The notes: generated from the sequence alone by a model not told the origin. Counted from the stretch's first letter, positions 54,966 to 63,357 are shown. The stretch: DNA of 64,000 bases from Afipia birgiae 34632 (GCF_000308295.2 NZ_HG326652.1:97769-161768); one strand, 5' to 3'. A program made the numbers and translations.

Positions 54966-55991
54966 TCATGCGATTGCCGAAGAGGCTTGACGGAACGTCT
55001 CTCCCCGACTCATCACGGCCCAGGCAATGCGCGCGAGCTTGTTGGCAACCGCGACGGTCACGACGCGTGCCGGTCGGCGCGCCAGCAGCGCATTGATCCA
55101 CGCCGCCAACGCTGGCTTGTTCTTTGCGTAGCGGACCACGGCCGTAGCGCCCAAAACGAGCAGCTTGCGCAAGTATGGTTCGCCCTTCTTGGATATCCGA
55201 CCAAGATGCACCTTGCCGCCGGATCCGAACTGTCGCGGTACCAGGCCAATCCAGGCCGCGAAGTGACGGCCGGACTTGAACACACCGGGATCGGCAATGG
55301 TGGCGGCAATAGCGGTTGCCGTAATGACACCGATGCCGGGGATCGTTTGAAGCCTGAGACTAATTTCGCTGGCACGGTGACAGGCGAGGATCGATTTTTC
55401 GATCGCCTTGATGCGCATTTGCAAATCTTCGATTTGAGCCACAATCAACTCCGAGCACTCCCAGGCAGTTTCCGGCAATACGGAGCGAGATGCGCGCTGT
55501 GCGAGCTCGTGCAGTTCGTTGAGACGCCATATTCCCTGAGGCACAATGAGGCCGAATTCGGAAAGCTGACTCCGCAACGAATTGACCAGCATAGTGCGCT
55601 GGCGCACGAAGAGATCGCGTGTCCGATGTAGCATCAGGATCGATTGCTGTTCGGCGCTTTTGATTGAAACGAAACGCATCGTCGGCCGGGTGACCGCTTC
55701 GCAGATCGCCTCGGCGTCGACTTCATCGTTCTTGCCGCGCTTGACGTAAGGTTTGACATAAGCCGCCGGCATCAGACGCACTTCGTGCCCGAGTGCAGAC
55801 AATTCGCGTCCCCAATAGTGCGCAGTCCCGCAGGCTTCCATGCCGACCAGGCAGGGCGGGAGCTTTGTGAAGAAATCGACTAACTCCGATCGTCGAAGCT
55901 TCTTGCGGATGACGACGTGGCCCGTGCCGTCGACACCGTGAATCTGGAAAACGTGTTTGGCGAGATCGAGACCGATTATGGTAGGATGCAT
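54966..55991 (-). CDS. IS110-family transposase (341 aa)
   Basis: The N-terminal DEDD (RuvC-like) domain has GLDLAKHVFQIHGVD, LVGMEACGTAHYWGREL and KRGKNDEVDAEAICEA. The C-terminal transposase-20 domain has LQTIPGIGVITATAIA and the serine-containing LVPRQFGSGGKVHLGRISK. This matches full-length, intact IS110/IS1111 proteins. These enzymes act with an element-encoded guide RNA. The element separates the mobilizable element from the mercury region. Confidence 0.93.
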   Translation of the reverse strand: MHPTIIGLDLAKHVFQIHGVDGTGHVVIRKKLRRSELVDFFTKLPPCLVGMEACGTAHYWGRELSALGHEVRLMPAAYVKPYVKRGKNDEVDAEAICEAVTRPTMRFVSIKSAEQQSILMLHRTRDLFVRQRTMLVNSLRSQLSEFGLIVPQGIWRLNELHELAQRASRSVLPETAWECSELIVAQIEDLQMRIKAIEKSILACHRASEISLRLQTIPGIGVITATAIAATIADPGVFKSGRHFAAWIGLVPRQFGSGGKVHLGRISKKGEPYLRKLLVLGATAVVRYAKNKPALAAWINALLARRPARVVTVAVANKLARIAWAVMSRGETFRQASSAIA

Positions 55992-56345
55992 TGTGGATGG
56001 CTCCCATCAGTGGATCTGATAACGATCACACTTTGGCACATCGATGCCGGGAGTGGGCGTCATCCACACCATCACTGATGCAGCGGGAATCCCGGCCTCA
56101 TGGCGATGGGCTGCATGGTGGGCGCCGGCCGCGATCCAAGCCTGAAGGGCATCGCCGGCACGGCAGGTTGAGGCCATCACTTAGGGCTTCGTCCATCGTT
56201 GTGAAGCCAGCGCTCATCCCCCGCGACACGACTCGAATCGTAAGTGGCGGTCGCCATATATCCCGCGAGGACAGATTCTAATACCGTCCTGACGAAAGAC
56301 TGGTCGCCCGTCCTTCTGCGTCGATCGCGCGATGATAGGTCACGA
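55992..56345. other. Upstream end of the IS110 element and gap before merR
   Basis: About 350 bases without a supported gene. The first ~200 bases are probably the second non-coding end of the IS; the exact IS boundary could not be fixed because IS110 elements lack clear terminal inverted repeats. Confidence 0.4.
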
Positions 56346-56801
56346 TTAGGAGCGCTGGCTCTGAAGTGGTGCCCGCGTCCGCGTCTCGAATAACGCGTCG
56401 ATCACGGGGCATTCGGGTACCTTGCTGCCGGTGCACTGCGCAGCCATGATCTCAAGCACCCTCTTAAGCTTCTTCAAATCGGAAATCTTGCGACCGAGTT
56501 CGCGAATATGCTCAAGTGCCAGCGTCTCGACCTGCGCGCATGTGTATTTGTGGCCGTCCACGAGGCGAAGCAGTTCGCGGATTTCGTCAAGTGTAAACCC
56601 CAGCTCCCGGCTTCGCCGAATGAAGTTCAGCCGTTTGACGAGTTCTGGTCCATAGAGCCGATGGCCACCCTCGGTGCGGCGCGGCGGCGGCAATACGCCA
56701 ATCTGCTCATAATACCTGATCGTCTCAATGTTGCAGCCGGTTCGGACGGCTAGTCCGCCCCGGGTCAGAAGTTGGTCGCGCGTGGTGGTTTTGTCGGACA
56801 T
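56346..56801 (-). CDS. merR: Mercury-responsive MerR-family regulator
   Basis: A 151-residue dimeric activator/repressor. The MerR helix-turn-helix includes TGCNIETIRYYEQIGVL and GHRLYGPE; a dimerisation helix follows. The three mercury-binding cysteines are present: Cys88 (YTCAQ), Cys123 and Cys131 (QCTGSKVPECPVID), with the 35-residue first spacing of known MerR. It is divergent from the merF-like gene. The start methionine of MSDKTTT was chosen; a 45-residue extension would cover the promoter. Confidence 0.93.
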   Translation of the reverse strand: MSDKTTTRDQLLTRGGLAVRTGCNIETIRYYEQIGVLPPPRRTEGGHRLYGPELVKRLNFIRRSRELGFTLDEIRELLRLVDGHKYTCAQVETLALEHIRELGRKISDLKKLKRVLEIMAAQCTGSKVPECPVIDALFETRTRAPLQSQRS

Positions 56802-56813
56802 TCTGCCTTTTCC

Positions 56814-56842
56814 TATAACCTGTAGTCGATACAGATCATAAT
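56814..56842 (-). promoter_or_regulatory. merR promoter with MerR-type dyad
   Basis: On the minus strand TTATGA, an 18-base spacer containing CTGTATCGACTACAGG, then TATAGG. The dyad matches the core of the other four MerR sites here, suggesting autoregulation of merR. Confidence 0.6.
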
Positions 56843-56905
56843 CATTTGAGCGTGAGCTGGCAAGGAATGCGCTGCAACGGGACGAGCAAACCTCGACAAA
56901 ATAGC

Positions 56906-56936
56906 TTGCACCTGTAGCTACTACAGAGTCTAGCAT
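56906..56936 (+). promoter_or_regulatory. MerR-type promoter of the merF-like gene
   Basis: TTGCAC, exactly 19 bases carrying the dyad CTGTAGCTACTACAG, then TAGCAT. The over-long 19-base spacer is the hallmark of MerR-activated promoters. Confidence 0.8.
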
Positions 56937-57047
56937 GACGTTTGAGGCTGCGTCGACCGCGCCGAAATCCTTTCAATGAGTGCCGGGTATTTACCGGCGC
57001 CACTGGCGGTTAGCCCAGATGCTCGTCAGGAAGATGGTGATGCTGTC

Positions 57048-57314
57048 ATGAGTGAGAAAACTTATGCTGGATTTGTAACTGCTGCTCTGATTGCGCCGCT
57101 GGTTGCCCTCTGTTGCTTCGGTCCGCTCGTCCTCGGCTCGCTTCTTGGTGGAGTGGCCGGCTGGTTGGGTGGGCTGAACTTCCTCGAGGTGGCAGGCGCG
57201 ACCGCAGGCGCGGCCGTTGCCGTTTACGCATTTCTTCGTTGGCGGAGGACCCGGGTTTGCCAAGCAGAGAAGCAGCAGACATCCACTCCGCCGGATCGCC
57301 GCACGCTCCGATAA
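57048..57314 (+). CDS. merF: MerF-like mercuric ion transporter (88 aa)
   Basis: Two membrane helices; the first carries the vicinal cysteines Cys22-Cys23 in PLVALCCFGPLVL, as in MerF/MerT, which pass Hg(II) across the inner membrane. MerF's second, C-terminal cysteine pair is absent; only a single Cys remains in RVCQAEKQ. It lies under a MerR-type promoter and has a decayed duplicate at 58640-58915. Confidence 0.75.
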   Translation: MSEKTYAGFVTAALIAPLVALCCFGPLVLGSLLGGVAGWLGGLNFLEVAGATAGAAVAVYAFLRWRRTRVCQAEKQQTSTPPDRRTLR

Positions 57315-57408
57315 CGAGATCTGAACCCTCGAAGACCGCCGTTGCAGACGAGCTAATAACCGGCATCAATTGCGTGGGTTAGGAGTTGACAACAGGTTTA
57401 GAGGTGCG

Positions 57409-57951
57409 ATGGCTGAGGATGCGTGCTCACTCGACATGGCAGAGATCGTCCTCGCTTTGATTTCCAGTGCGGGACCAGGATCGAACGCGCAAACATTTTT
57501 GCAGGACGCCGGAGCGCTTCTCGCGCGCACGGCACCACAAATTGAGCGGGTATTCGTCAGCTTGCAGACGCTGCATCCCGCGTTCAGAGCCCGGACTTAC
57601 CTCTGGGAGGCCTCGGAGGACAAAGTCCGTACCGTCGAGTGGCCGCACGGCCTCCAGAACCGCCCGGGCTACTTCGATTCTCCCGACCATCGCGTTCACT
57701 CATCGCGTACCGAGCTGCGAGTGCGAGATCTGCAGGCTGTTTCCGCTCATCGATGCGACCTATATGGCGAACTTCGAGATGCGGGGTACACCGACTATCT
57801 TATTGTCCCGCTGTTATTCAAAGACGGCACCGTCAATACGCAGTCAGTCGCAACGCGGCGAGCCGGTGGGTTCCAAGACGCAGCCATCAGGGACTTTCAA
57901 CGGCTGACGGGCCTCTTTGCCATTGTCCTAGAGCGCTTCCGCGGCACTTGA
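57409..57951 (+). CDS. Adenylate cyclase, N-terminal half (split by frameshift)
   Basis: A 180-residue sensory half with a GAF-like pattern (IERVFVSLQTLHPAFRARTY; AGYTDYLIVPLLFKDGTVNT; GGFQDAAIRDFQRLTGLFAI). This layout is the known N-terminal part of a ~400-residue class III adenylate cyclase family. The stop falls 5 bases before the catalytic half begins in another frame. Reading the other frame just upstream gives AALETVETALSTYLG, which continues the family pattern, so one base has probably been gained or lost near 57930-57950. Confidence 0.75.
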   Translation: MAEDACSLDMAEIVLALISSAGPGSNAQTFLQDAGALLARTAPQIERVFVSLQTLHPAFRARTYLWEASEDKVRTVEWPHGLQNRPGYFDSPDHRVHSSRTELRVRDLQAVSAHRCDLYGELRDAGYTDYLIVPLLFKDGTVNTQSVATRRAGGFQDAAIRDFQRLTGLFAIVLERFRGT

Positions 57952-57955
57952 GACG

Positions 57956-58594
57956 GTGGAAACGGCACTCAGCACCTATCTCGGGCGGAACGCTGGCCAG
58001 CAGGTTCTGCGCGGGAAAATCCGCGCCGGCCACGGCGAGTTGGTGAAGGCTGCGATCCTGTTCGCCGACTTGCATGACTTTACGTCGCTTACAGAACGCC
58101 TTGGACCGGAGGAGACCGTAGGTTTGCTCAACGATTACTTCGACTGCCTAGTCGTTCCGATCGAGCAGCACGGCGGTTACGTCCTGAAGTTCATCGGCGA
58201 TGCCGTGCTCGGCTTTTTTCCCGTGGATGTGCCGGACGACCCCGAACCGGCGCCAATGGCCGCTGTGCACGCTATCCGAGGCCGATTAACAGAGCTTAAT
58301 CAAGTCCGAACGGCAAGGAACGAATCGCCGCTACACCACGGATTGTGTATGCATTTCGGTGAAGTTCTTTATGGCAACATCGGCTCTAGCGAGCGCCTCG
58401 ACTTCACGATCATTGGAACCGCCGTGAACGTGGCGCAGCGCTGTCTTGAGTATACGCGCGTGCTTGGGGCCGACTATCTCTTTACCGAGGCCTTTGCCCG
58501 ACAATTTGCGGTTGCCGGTCTTCAATCGGTCGGCGCGCATAGGCTTCGGGGTGTCGAGGATACCGTGCCGCTGCTGAAGCTTGTCCCGAATTGA
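57956..58594 (+). CDS. Adenylate/guanylate cyclase, catalytic half (split by frameshift)
   Basis: A 212-residue class III cyclase domain that would make cAMP from ATP. Metal-binding Asp lies in AAILFADLHDFTSL, the second in KFIGDAVLGFFP, and the substrate region in FTIIGTAVNVAQRCL. It may be translated alone from the GTG start (no clear ribosome site) or be dead. All catalytic motifs look intact, which suggests a recent frameshift or a frameshifting event. Confidence 0.75.
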   Translation: METALSTYLGRNAGQQVLRGKIRAGHGELVKAAILFADLHDFTSLTERLGPEETVGLLNDYFDCLVVPIEQHGGYVLKFIGDAVLGFFPVDVPDDPEPAPMAAVHAIRGRLTELNQVRTARNESPLHHGLCMHFGEVLYGNIGSSERLDFTIIGTAVNVAQRCLEYTRVLGADYLFTEAFARQFAVAGLQSVGAHRLRGVEDTVPLLKLVPN

Positions 58595-58639
58595 TTCGCT
58601 CCAGCGGGCGATAGGCACTTTATCTCGTCATAGACAAAA

Positions 58640-58915
58640 ATCCTTTTGCCGGCTTTTACTGCTGCACTGATTGTGCCGCTGGTCGCCCTGCGCCAACTTG
58701 GATCCGGTCGTCCTCGGCTCGGTTCTTGTGGAATGCGGGCTGGTTGGGTGGGTTGAACTTCGCCGAGGTGGCAGGCGCGACCGTTACTGGCGCTTGCCGC
58801 TTACGCGCTTCTTCGCTGGCAGAGGGTCGGGGTTGCCCGGCAAGGAAGCAGCAGGCATTCCGGCTCCGCCGAATCACCGTCCGCTCCGATAACGAGGTCG
58901 GAACCGCCGTGCCGA
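58640..58915 (+). pseudogene. Decayed duplicate of the merF-like gene
   Basis: Nucleotide sequence parallels 57058-57345 almost throughout (for example GGCTGGTTGGGTGGG and GGTGGCAGGCGCGACCG), but with small deletions that break the frame. The codons for the Cys-Cys pair have been lost. Confidence 0.8.
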
Positions 58916-59001
58916 GCGCGCCGGTGCGATTTCGTTCCTTGGGTTACGGTCAGGTGCGAGTCCGCTTCACATGACTGTGTTCGCGGCGACAAATTTCGTC
59001 C

Positions 59002-59032
59002 TTGAACCTGTACCGGCTACAGGGCTTAGATT
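59002..59032 (+). promoter_or_regulatory. MerR-type promoter overlapping the GH15 fragment start
   Basis: TTGAAC, 19 bases with CTGTACCGGCTACAG, then TAGATT; the last base directly precedes the ATG of the GH15 fragment. RNA would start inside that frame, so the promoter probably serves the reductase downstream. Confidence 0.75.
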
Positions 59033-59620
59033 ATGTCCGTCGTCGCAAAAGCCTTTGGCTTTGACACAACCGATGCTGCCTTGCTGCTGACCCCCACGAT
59101 CGGGCTACCGGTTGACCGGGGGATCATCGCGCGCACCGTGGAAGCAATCGAACGAGAGCTTCGGAATGGCGATTACGTCTGGCGCTATCTGGCGCGCGAC
59201 GGGCTATCGCGCGGCGAAGGTGCGTTTCTCATCTGCAGTTTCTGGCTTGTGGACGCGCTGCTTTTTACAGGACGCGCTGATGAGGCACGAGCCTTGTTCG
59301 AGCGTCTGCTGATCAAGGCTAACGAGGTAGGTCTATACCCGGAAGAGATTGATCCTGCCACCGATGTTTTTCTTGGAAACTTCCCTCAAGCTTTCACGCA
59401 TCTCGCTTTGATCGGAAGCGCGGTCAATCTCAAGGTCTATGAAAAGGGCGGAGAGGGTGCGCTTGCAAGCATCTATGCCGAGCGCGTCCGTCGCGCCGCC
59501 GAAGTAACGGGCGGACTGCAAAACCTTGCGCGTCGCGCCACGAAACCGCATCAGACATCAAGGCGTTCCGTGCTGCCTCGTTTCTGGAATGACGGCGATC
59601 GATCAACATCAACAGATTAG
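59033..59620 (+). pseudogene. Glycoside hydrolase family 15 C-terminal fragment
   Basis: About 195 residues correspond to the C-terminal third of GH15 (glucoamylase/trehalase-like) proteins: RTVEAIERELRNGDYVWRYL, GEGAFLICSFWLVDALLFTG, ALFERLLIKANEVGLYPEEID and LGNFPQAFTHLALIGSAVNL. Full-length members have about 600 residues and the catalytic base regions lie upstream, so this is not active. The frame opens exactly at a MerR-type -10 element, so the 5' part was replaced by mer promoter DNA. Confidence 0.75.
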
Positions 59621-59630
59621 GAGTTTTCGC

Positions 59631-60983
59631 ATGACCAAAGCATACGATCTGATCGTCATCGGCACAGGGACAGCCGCGATGGTCGCCAGTCACCGCACTG
59701 CTTCCGCCGGCTGGAAAGTCGCCGTAATTGATTACAGGCCGTTTGGCGGCACGTGTGCTCTTCGCGGTTGCGACCCGAAGAAGATGCTGATCACGGGCGC
59801 TCAGGTCATCGACGATATTCGACGCATGAGCGGGCGCGGCATTGTTGCAGAAGACGCGCGGATCGCGTGGCGCGACCTAATGGAGTTCAAGCGCACTTTC
59901 ACCGGTCCTGTTCCGAGCAAACAGCAAAAGAGCTACGAAGCTAGTGGAATCGACACCTATCGTGCCGCGGCCCGGTTCGTATCCCAGAACGCAGTCGAGG
60001 TGGACGGAAATCGGCTAGAAGCCAAGCACATCCTGATCGCGACCGGAGCGCGACCCGTCCCGCTCGGATTTCCCGGAGAGGAGCACCTCATCACGAACGA
60101 GGAGTTTCTCGAGATGGACGAATTGCCAAACCGAATCGTGCTGGTCGGTGGCGGCTACATTGCAGCGGAGTTTTCCCATATTGCCGCGCGAGCCGGCGCC
60201 AAGGTCACGGTTCTTCAGCGCGGCGAGCGCATGCTCATGCAATTCGATGCTGATCTGGTGGGCGGGTTAATGGAGAGCTTTCATCGCGTGGGAATCGACG
60301 TTCGGACCAAGCATGTTGTTGAATCCGTCGAGAAGAACGGTTCGAACTTCGTTGTCCGCGCGAACACCAAGAACGGCGAGCAAACCTTCGAAGCCGATCT
60401 CGTCGTGCATGCGGCCGGGCGCATTCCGGATTTCGAGCACCTCAATCTTCAAGCGGCCGGAATTGATCGCGACGAGCACGGTCACCTCAAACTTAATGAG
60501 TTTCTCCAGAGCGTCTCAAATCCTGCCGTTTATGCGGCAGGGGATGCCGCCGCCAAAGGTCCGCCCCTTACGCCGGTCTCGAGTCACGACGCCAAGGTGG
60601 TTGTCGGCAATCTCCTGGAAGGCAATCTCCACCGTCCGGACTATCGCGGTGTACCCAGCGTCGCATTCACGATCCCGCCGATCGCGGCCGTCGGAATGAG
60701 TGAGCAGCGGGCTCGCGAGAGCGGCAGGAAATTCCGCGTGAAAAGCGAGAAGACATCAAATTGGTATACGGCCCGGCGCGTTGCTGAGCGCGTGTACGGC
60801 TATAAGTTGTTGGTCGAGGAGGGTACCGAGCACATTCTTGGGGCCCATCTGGTCGGTCCGCATGTGGATGAGGTGATCAATATATTCGGCTTGGCTATCC
60901 GCCATGGCCTCACGGCTGCTGATTTGAAAACCACCATGTTCGCCTATCCGACGGGCGCTTCGGACATCGGCGACATGCTGTAA
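59631..60983 (+). CDS. MerA/glutathione-reductase-like flavoprotein (450 aa)
   Basis: FAD- and NAD(P)H-dependent disulfide oxidoreductase. FAD site VIGTGTAAMVA, redox cysteines Cys42 and Cys47 in GGTCALRGCDPKK, NAD(P) site VLVGGGYIAAEFS, and VYAAGDAAAKGPPLTPV. It lacks both the N-terminal HMA domain and the C-terminal Cys-Cys of true mercuric reductases (it ends GASDIGDML), so mercury reduction is unlikely by the known mechanism. TTAGGAG precedes the start. It follows a MerR-type promoter. Confidence 0.85.
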   Translation: MTKAYDLIVIGTGTAAMVASHRTASAGWKVAVIDYRPFGGTCALRGCDPKKMLITGAQVIDDIRRMSGRGIVAEDARIAWRDLMEFKRTFTGPVPSKQQKSYEASGIDTYRAAARFVSQNAVEVDGNRLEAKHILIATGARPVPLGFPGEEHLITNEEFLEMDELPNRIVLVGGGYIAAEFSHIAARAGAKVTVLQRGERMLMQFDADLVGGLMESFHRVGIDVRTKHVVESVEKNGSNFVVRANTKNGEQTFEADLVVHAAGRIPDFEHLNLQAAGIDRDEHGHLKLNEFLQSVSNPAVYAAGDAAAKGPPLTPVSSHDAKVVVGNLLEGNLHRPDYRGVPSVAFTIPPIAAVGMSEQRARESGRKFRVKSEKTSNWYTARRVAERVYGYKLLVEEGTEHILGAHLVGPHVDEVINIFGLAIRHGLTAADLKTTMFAYPTGASDIGDML

Positions 60984-61011
60984 GCATCGATCGCGCGATC
61001 GGATTAGGCGA

Positions 61012-61842
61012 ATGACAGGAGTGATCTTGACACACGATCCTTCTCGGCCGTTGGCGGGTCAAAATGCCATCATCACAGGTGCGGCATCGGGCATTGGGGC
61101 AGCCATCGCCCGAAGCTTTGCTACTGCCGGCGCCGCCGTTGGAATTAATTACCATTCCCAACCGGAAAAGGCCGCAAGCATTGTCGACGAAATCCAGCAA
61201 CAAGGAGGCAACGCTATCGTACTCAAGGCTAACGTTTCCAAGGAGCCTGAGGTTCGTGAGATGTTTTCCGAATTTGTTCGTGCTTTCGGCAGGGTCGATA
61301 TCGTTGTCGGCAATTCTGGCATTCAGAAAGATGCCCCATTTGCCGAAATGACTATCGATCAATGGCAGAGCGTAATGGATATAAATCTCGCCGGACAATT
61401 CTTGACGGCTCGTGAGGGAGTTCGTCATTTTCTAAACCAAAAGATCGATGCCGACGTCTCACCTGCCGCGGGGAAGATTATATTCATCAGTTCTGTCCAT
61501 GAGCTGATACCCTGGGCGGGGCACGCGAACTACGCCGCGTCCAAAGGTGGAGTGATGCTCCTCATGAAAAGCCTCGCGCAGGAAGTTGCCGAAAAGCGCA
61601 TCCGGGTGAACGGCATAGCTCCTGGAGCCATCAAAACAAGTATCAACCGCCATGCATGGGAGACGCCCGAGGCGGAGCAGAAGCTACTGAAGCTGATCCC
61701 TTATGGTCGAATCGGGCAGCCTGAAGATGTCGGGAAAGCGGCTGTGTGGTTGGCTTCCGACGCGTCCGATTATGTCGCTGGAACGACCTTGTTCATCGAC
61801 GGCGGCATGTCGCTTTATCCAGGCTTCCATGACGGCGGCTGA
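61012..61842 (+). CDS. SDR-family oxidoreductase (glucose 1-dehydrogenase-like)
   Basis: A 276-residue classical short-chain dehydrogenase: cofactor motif ITGAASGIGAAIAR, NSG, and the catalytic Ser ... Tyr-x-x-x-Lys as ISSVHE...YAASKGG. PG(A)IKTSINR and the ending GTTLFIDGGMSLYPGF match glucose 1-dehydrogenase-like members. The start is uncertain: AGGAG sits better for a TTG five codons downstream. It follows the reductase by 28 bases and probably shares its transcript. Confidence 0.85.
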   Translation: MTGVILTHDPSRPLAGQNAIITGAASGIGAAIARSFATAGAAVGINYHSQPEKAASIVDEIQQQGGNAIVLKANVSKEPEVREMFSEFVRAFGRVDIVVGNSGIQKDAPFAEMTIDQWQSVMDINLAGQFLTAREGVRHFLNQKIDADVSPAAGKIIFISSVHELIPWAGHANYAASKGGVMLLMKSLAQEVAEKRIRVNGIAPGAIKTSINRHAWETPEAEQKLLKLIPYGRIGQPEDVGKAAVWLASDASDYVAGTTLFIDGGMSLYPGFHDGG

Positions 61843-62044
61843 AGCAACGCCGTGGCGGCACGACATGGCCGACGCGGACTCCTCTGCCAATCTCGGCTAG
61901 GGACGTCGGGTCTACGACCAACCTCGCTGTCTGATACGTTCTACGACCGCCGCGTCGCTGTAGCAAATACAGGATCAAAGGGAAAATTTCGGAACAACCA
62001 ACACGGTTTTTTGAGACGGCGCCTCAAGGAATTCGTACATGTGT

Positions 62045-62266
62045 TCAGCACAGCGGACCCCGCATACGATCCGATCGAAGGGCTGCATATCCAACAAGAC
62101 GGCGCTCGCAATGGTCTTCAAACTGGTCGAGGGCGCGCAGAAAAGTTGGCGCCGACTCGACGGAGACAACCAGTTGCCAAAACTCGTTCTCGGTGTGACA
62201 TTCAGCAATGGGATCGAGGTCATCGCCAAGCCGAGCGACCATCAGCCCACAACCGCCGCCGCCTGA
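62045..62266 (+). pseudogene. IS256-family transposase, C-terminal remnant
   Basis: The last ~70 codons of a mutator-type transposase: TIRSKGCISNKTALAMVFKL, then AQKSWRRLDGDNQLPKL and the terminal AKPSDHQPTTAAA. The catalytic DDE part is missing upstream. Confidence 0.8.
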
Positions 62267-62424
62267 CCAGCCCGGCCGTCACCAAAATTTGGCGATAGCT
62301 CTTCATTGGCGACCAGCATCCTCGGCGTCTTTGTTAAAGCCAGTGGGCTATTCACACCACAGCTCTAACAGGCCCTTCGGGCCTGGTTCGTTTGTGACCT
62401 CACAAACCCGTAAGAAGTTCTCGC

Positions 62425-62455
62425 TTGACCCTGTAGCAGCTACAGCAATTAAACG
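62425..62455 (+). promoter_or_regulatory. MerR-type promoter 1 upstream of merT
   Basis: TTGACC, 19 bases with CTGTAGCAGCTACAG, TAAACG. Confidence 0.75.
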
Positions 62456-62514
62456 TGCGTGCTAGCAGCAAAGCGCACGGCGAACTCCGTCACGGGCATG
62501 TGATAAAATCGAGC

Positions 62515-62545
62515 TTGATCCTGTAGGTGGTACAGGCCCCATCTT
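62515..62545 (+). promoter_or_regulatory. MerR-type promoter 2 upstream of merT
   Basis: TTGATC, 19 bases with CTGTAGGTGGTACAG, CATCTT; 90 bases downstream of promoter 1 and 25 bases before the merT start codon. Confidence 0.7.
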
Positions 62546-62569
62546 GTATCCATCGAAGGAGAAATCGGG

Positions 62570-62977
62570 ATGAATGAATTAGTGAGACCAAGGCCGTCGG
62601 GTGTGACGAGTAATCTCGGAGATGAGACGACCCGGCGGAGGCAGGGATTGTGGGCCGCAGGAGGTCTCCTCGCCGCGCTTGGAGTGTCGTCCTGCTGTAT
62701 TCTACCGCTGGCACTTTTCAGCCTTGGGGTGAGCGGGGCTTGGATCGGCAATCTGACAGCGCTCGCGCCCTATCAGCCGATCTTCTTGATCGCCGCGCTG
62801 GCGTTCCTCGGGTTCGGCTTCTGGCGGGTTTACCGCCAACCGGTCGCGGACTGTGCGGACGGAAGTGCCTGTGCCCGCCCAGGTTCGAGCCGGATGACCA
62901 AGATCGGCCTCTGGACGGCGGCGCTCCTCGTCATTGCGGCCGCAACCTTTCCCTACATCGCACTTCTGATCCTATGA
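62570..62977 (+). CDS. merT: Mercuric ion transporter MerT
   Basis: A 135-residue inner-membrane protein with three helices. The first carries Cys42-Cys43 (VSSCCILPLALFSLG); the cytoplasmic loop has Cys95 and Cys101 (DCADGSAC). Both pairs are required for Hg(II) uptake in known MerT. GVSGAWIGNLTALAPYQPIF is the family signature. It precedes merP by 31 bases. Confidence 0.95.
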   Translation: MNELVRPRPSGVTSNLGDETTRRRQGLWAAGGLLAALGVSSCCILPLALFSLGVSGAWIGNLTALAPYQPIFLIAALAFLGFGFWRVYRQPVADCADGSACARPGSSRMTKIGLWTAALLVIAAATFPYIALLIL

Positions 62978-63008
62978 CCGATCGTTCTTACAACAAGGAG
63001 AATAGATA

Positions 63009-63338
63009 ATGAAGACCGCACTTGGAGCTGCTGTGACCGCTTCAATCTTGCTAATCGCCGGTGCAGCAATCGCTGCTCCACGTACCGCTACACTCCAGGT
63101 CGAGAACGTAAGCTGCGTGACCTGCGCCCCTATTGTGAAGAAGGTGCTCTCTCGCATGCCCGGCGTGAACCAGGTCGCGGTCGTCGAACGCGGCGGTACG
63201 GCGACGGCAACTGTCAACTTCGATGACAGCACGGTTACAGCGGAGGCTCTCGCCCAGGCTACAACCAATGCGGGCTATCCCTCGACCGTGAAGGAAGCAA
63301 TGGGGTCCGCTACGGGCGCAACTGTGGTTGCGCGCTAA
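63009..63338 (+). CDS. merP: Periplasmic mercury-binding protein MerP
   Basis: A 109-residue protein: signal peptide cleaved near AIAAPRTA, then an HMA domain with the metal site NVSCVTCAP (Cys36, Cys39). It hands Hg(II) to MerT. AAGGAG precedes the start. Confidence 0.95.
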   Translation: MKTALGAAVTASILLIAGAAIAAPRTATLQVENVSCVTCAPIVKKVLSRMPGVNQVAVVERGGTATATVNFDDSTVTAEALAQATTNAGYPSTVKEAMGSATGATVVAR

Positions 63339-63357
63339 AGGCAGGAGCGAGCCCATC

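Noticed and set aside
54600-56345. Right-hand att site of the tRNA-Phe element
   Set aside because: I searched by eye for a copy of the tRNA-Phe 3' end here and found none of useful length; serine integrases may leave only a very short core, so the boundary stays open.
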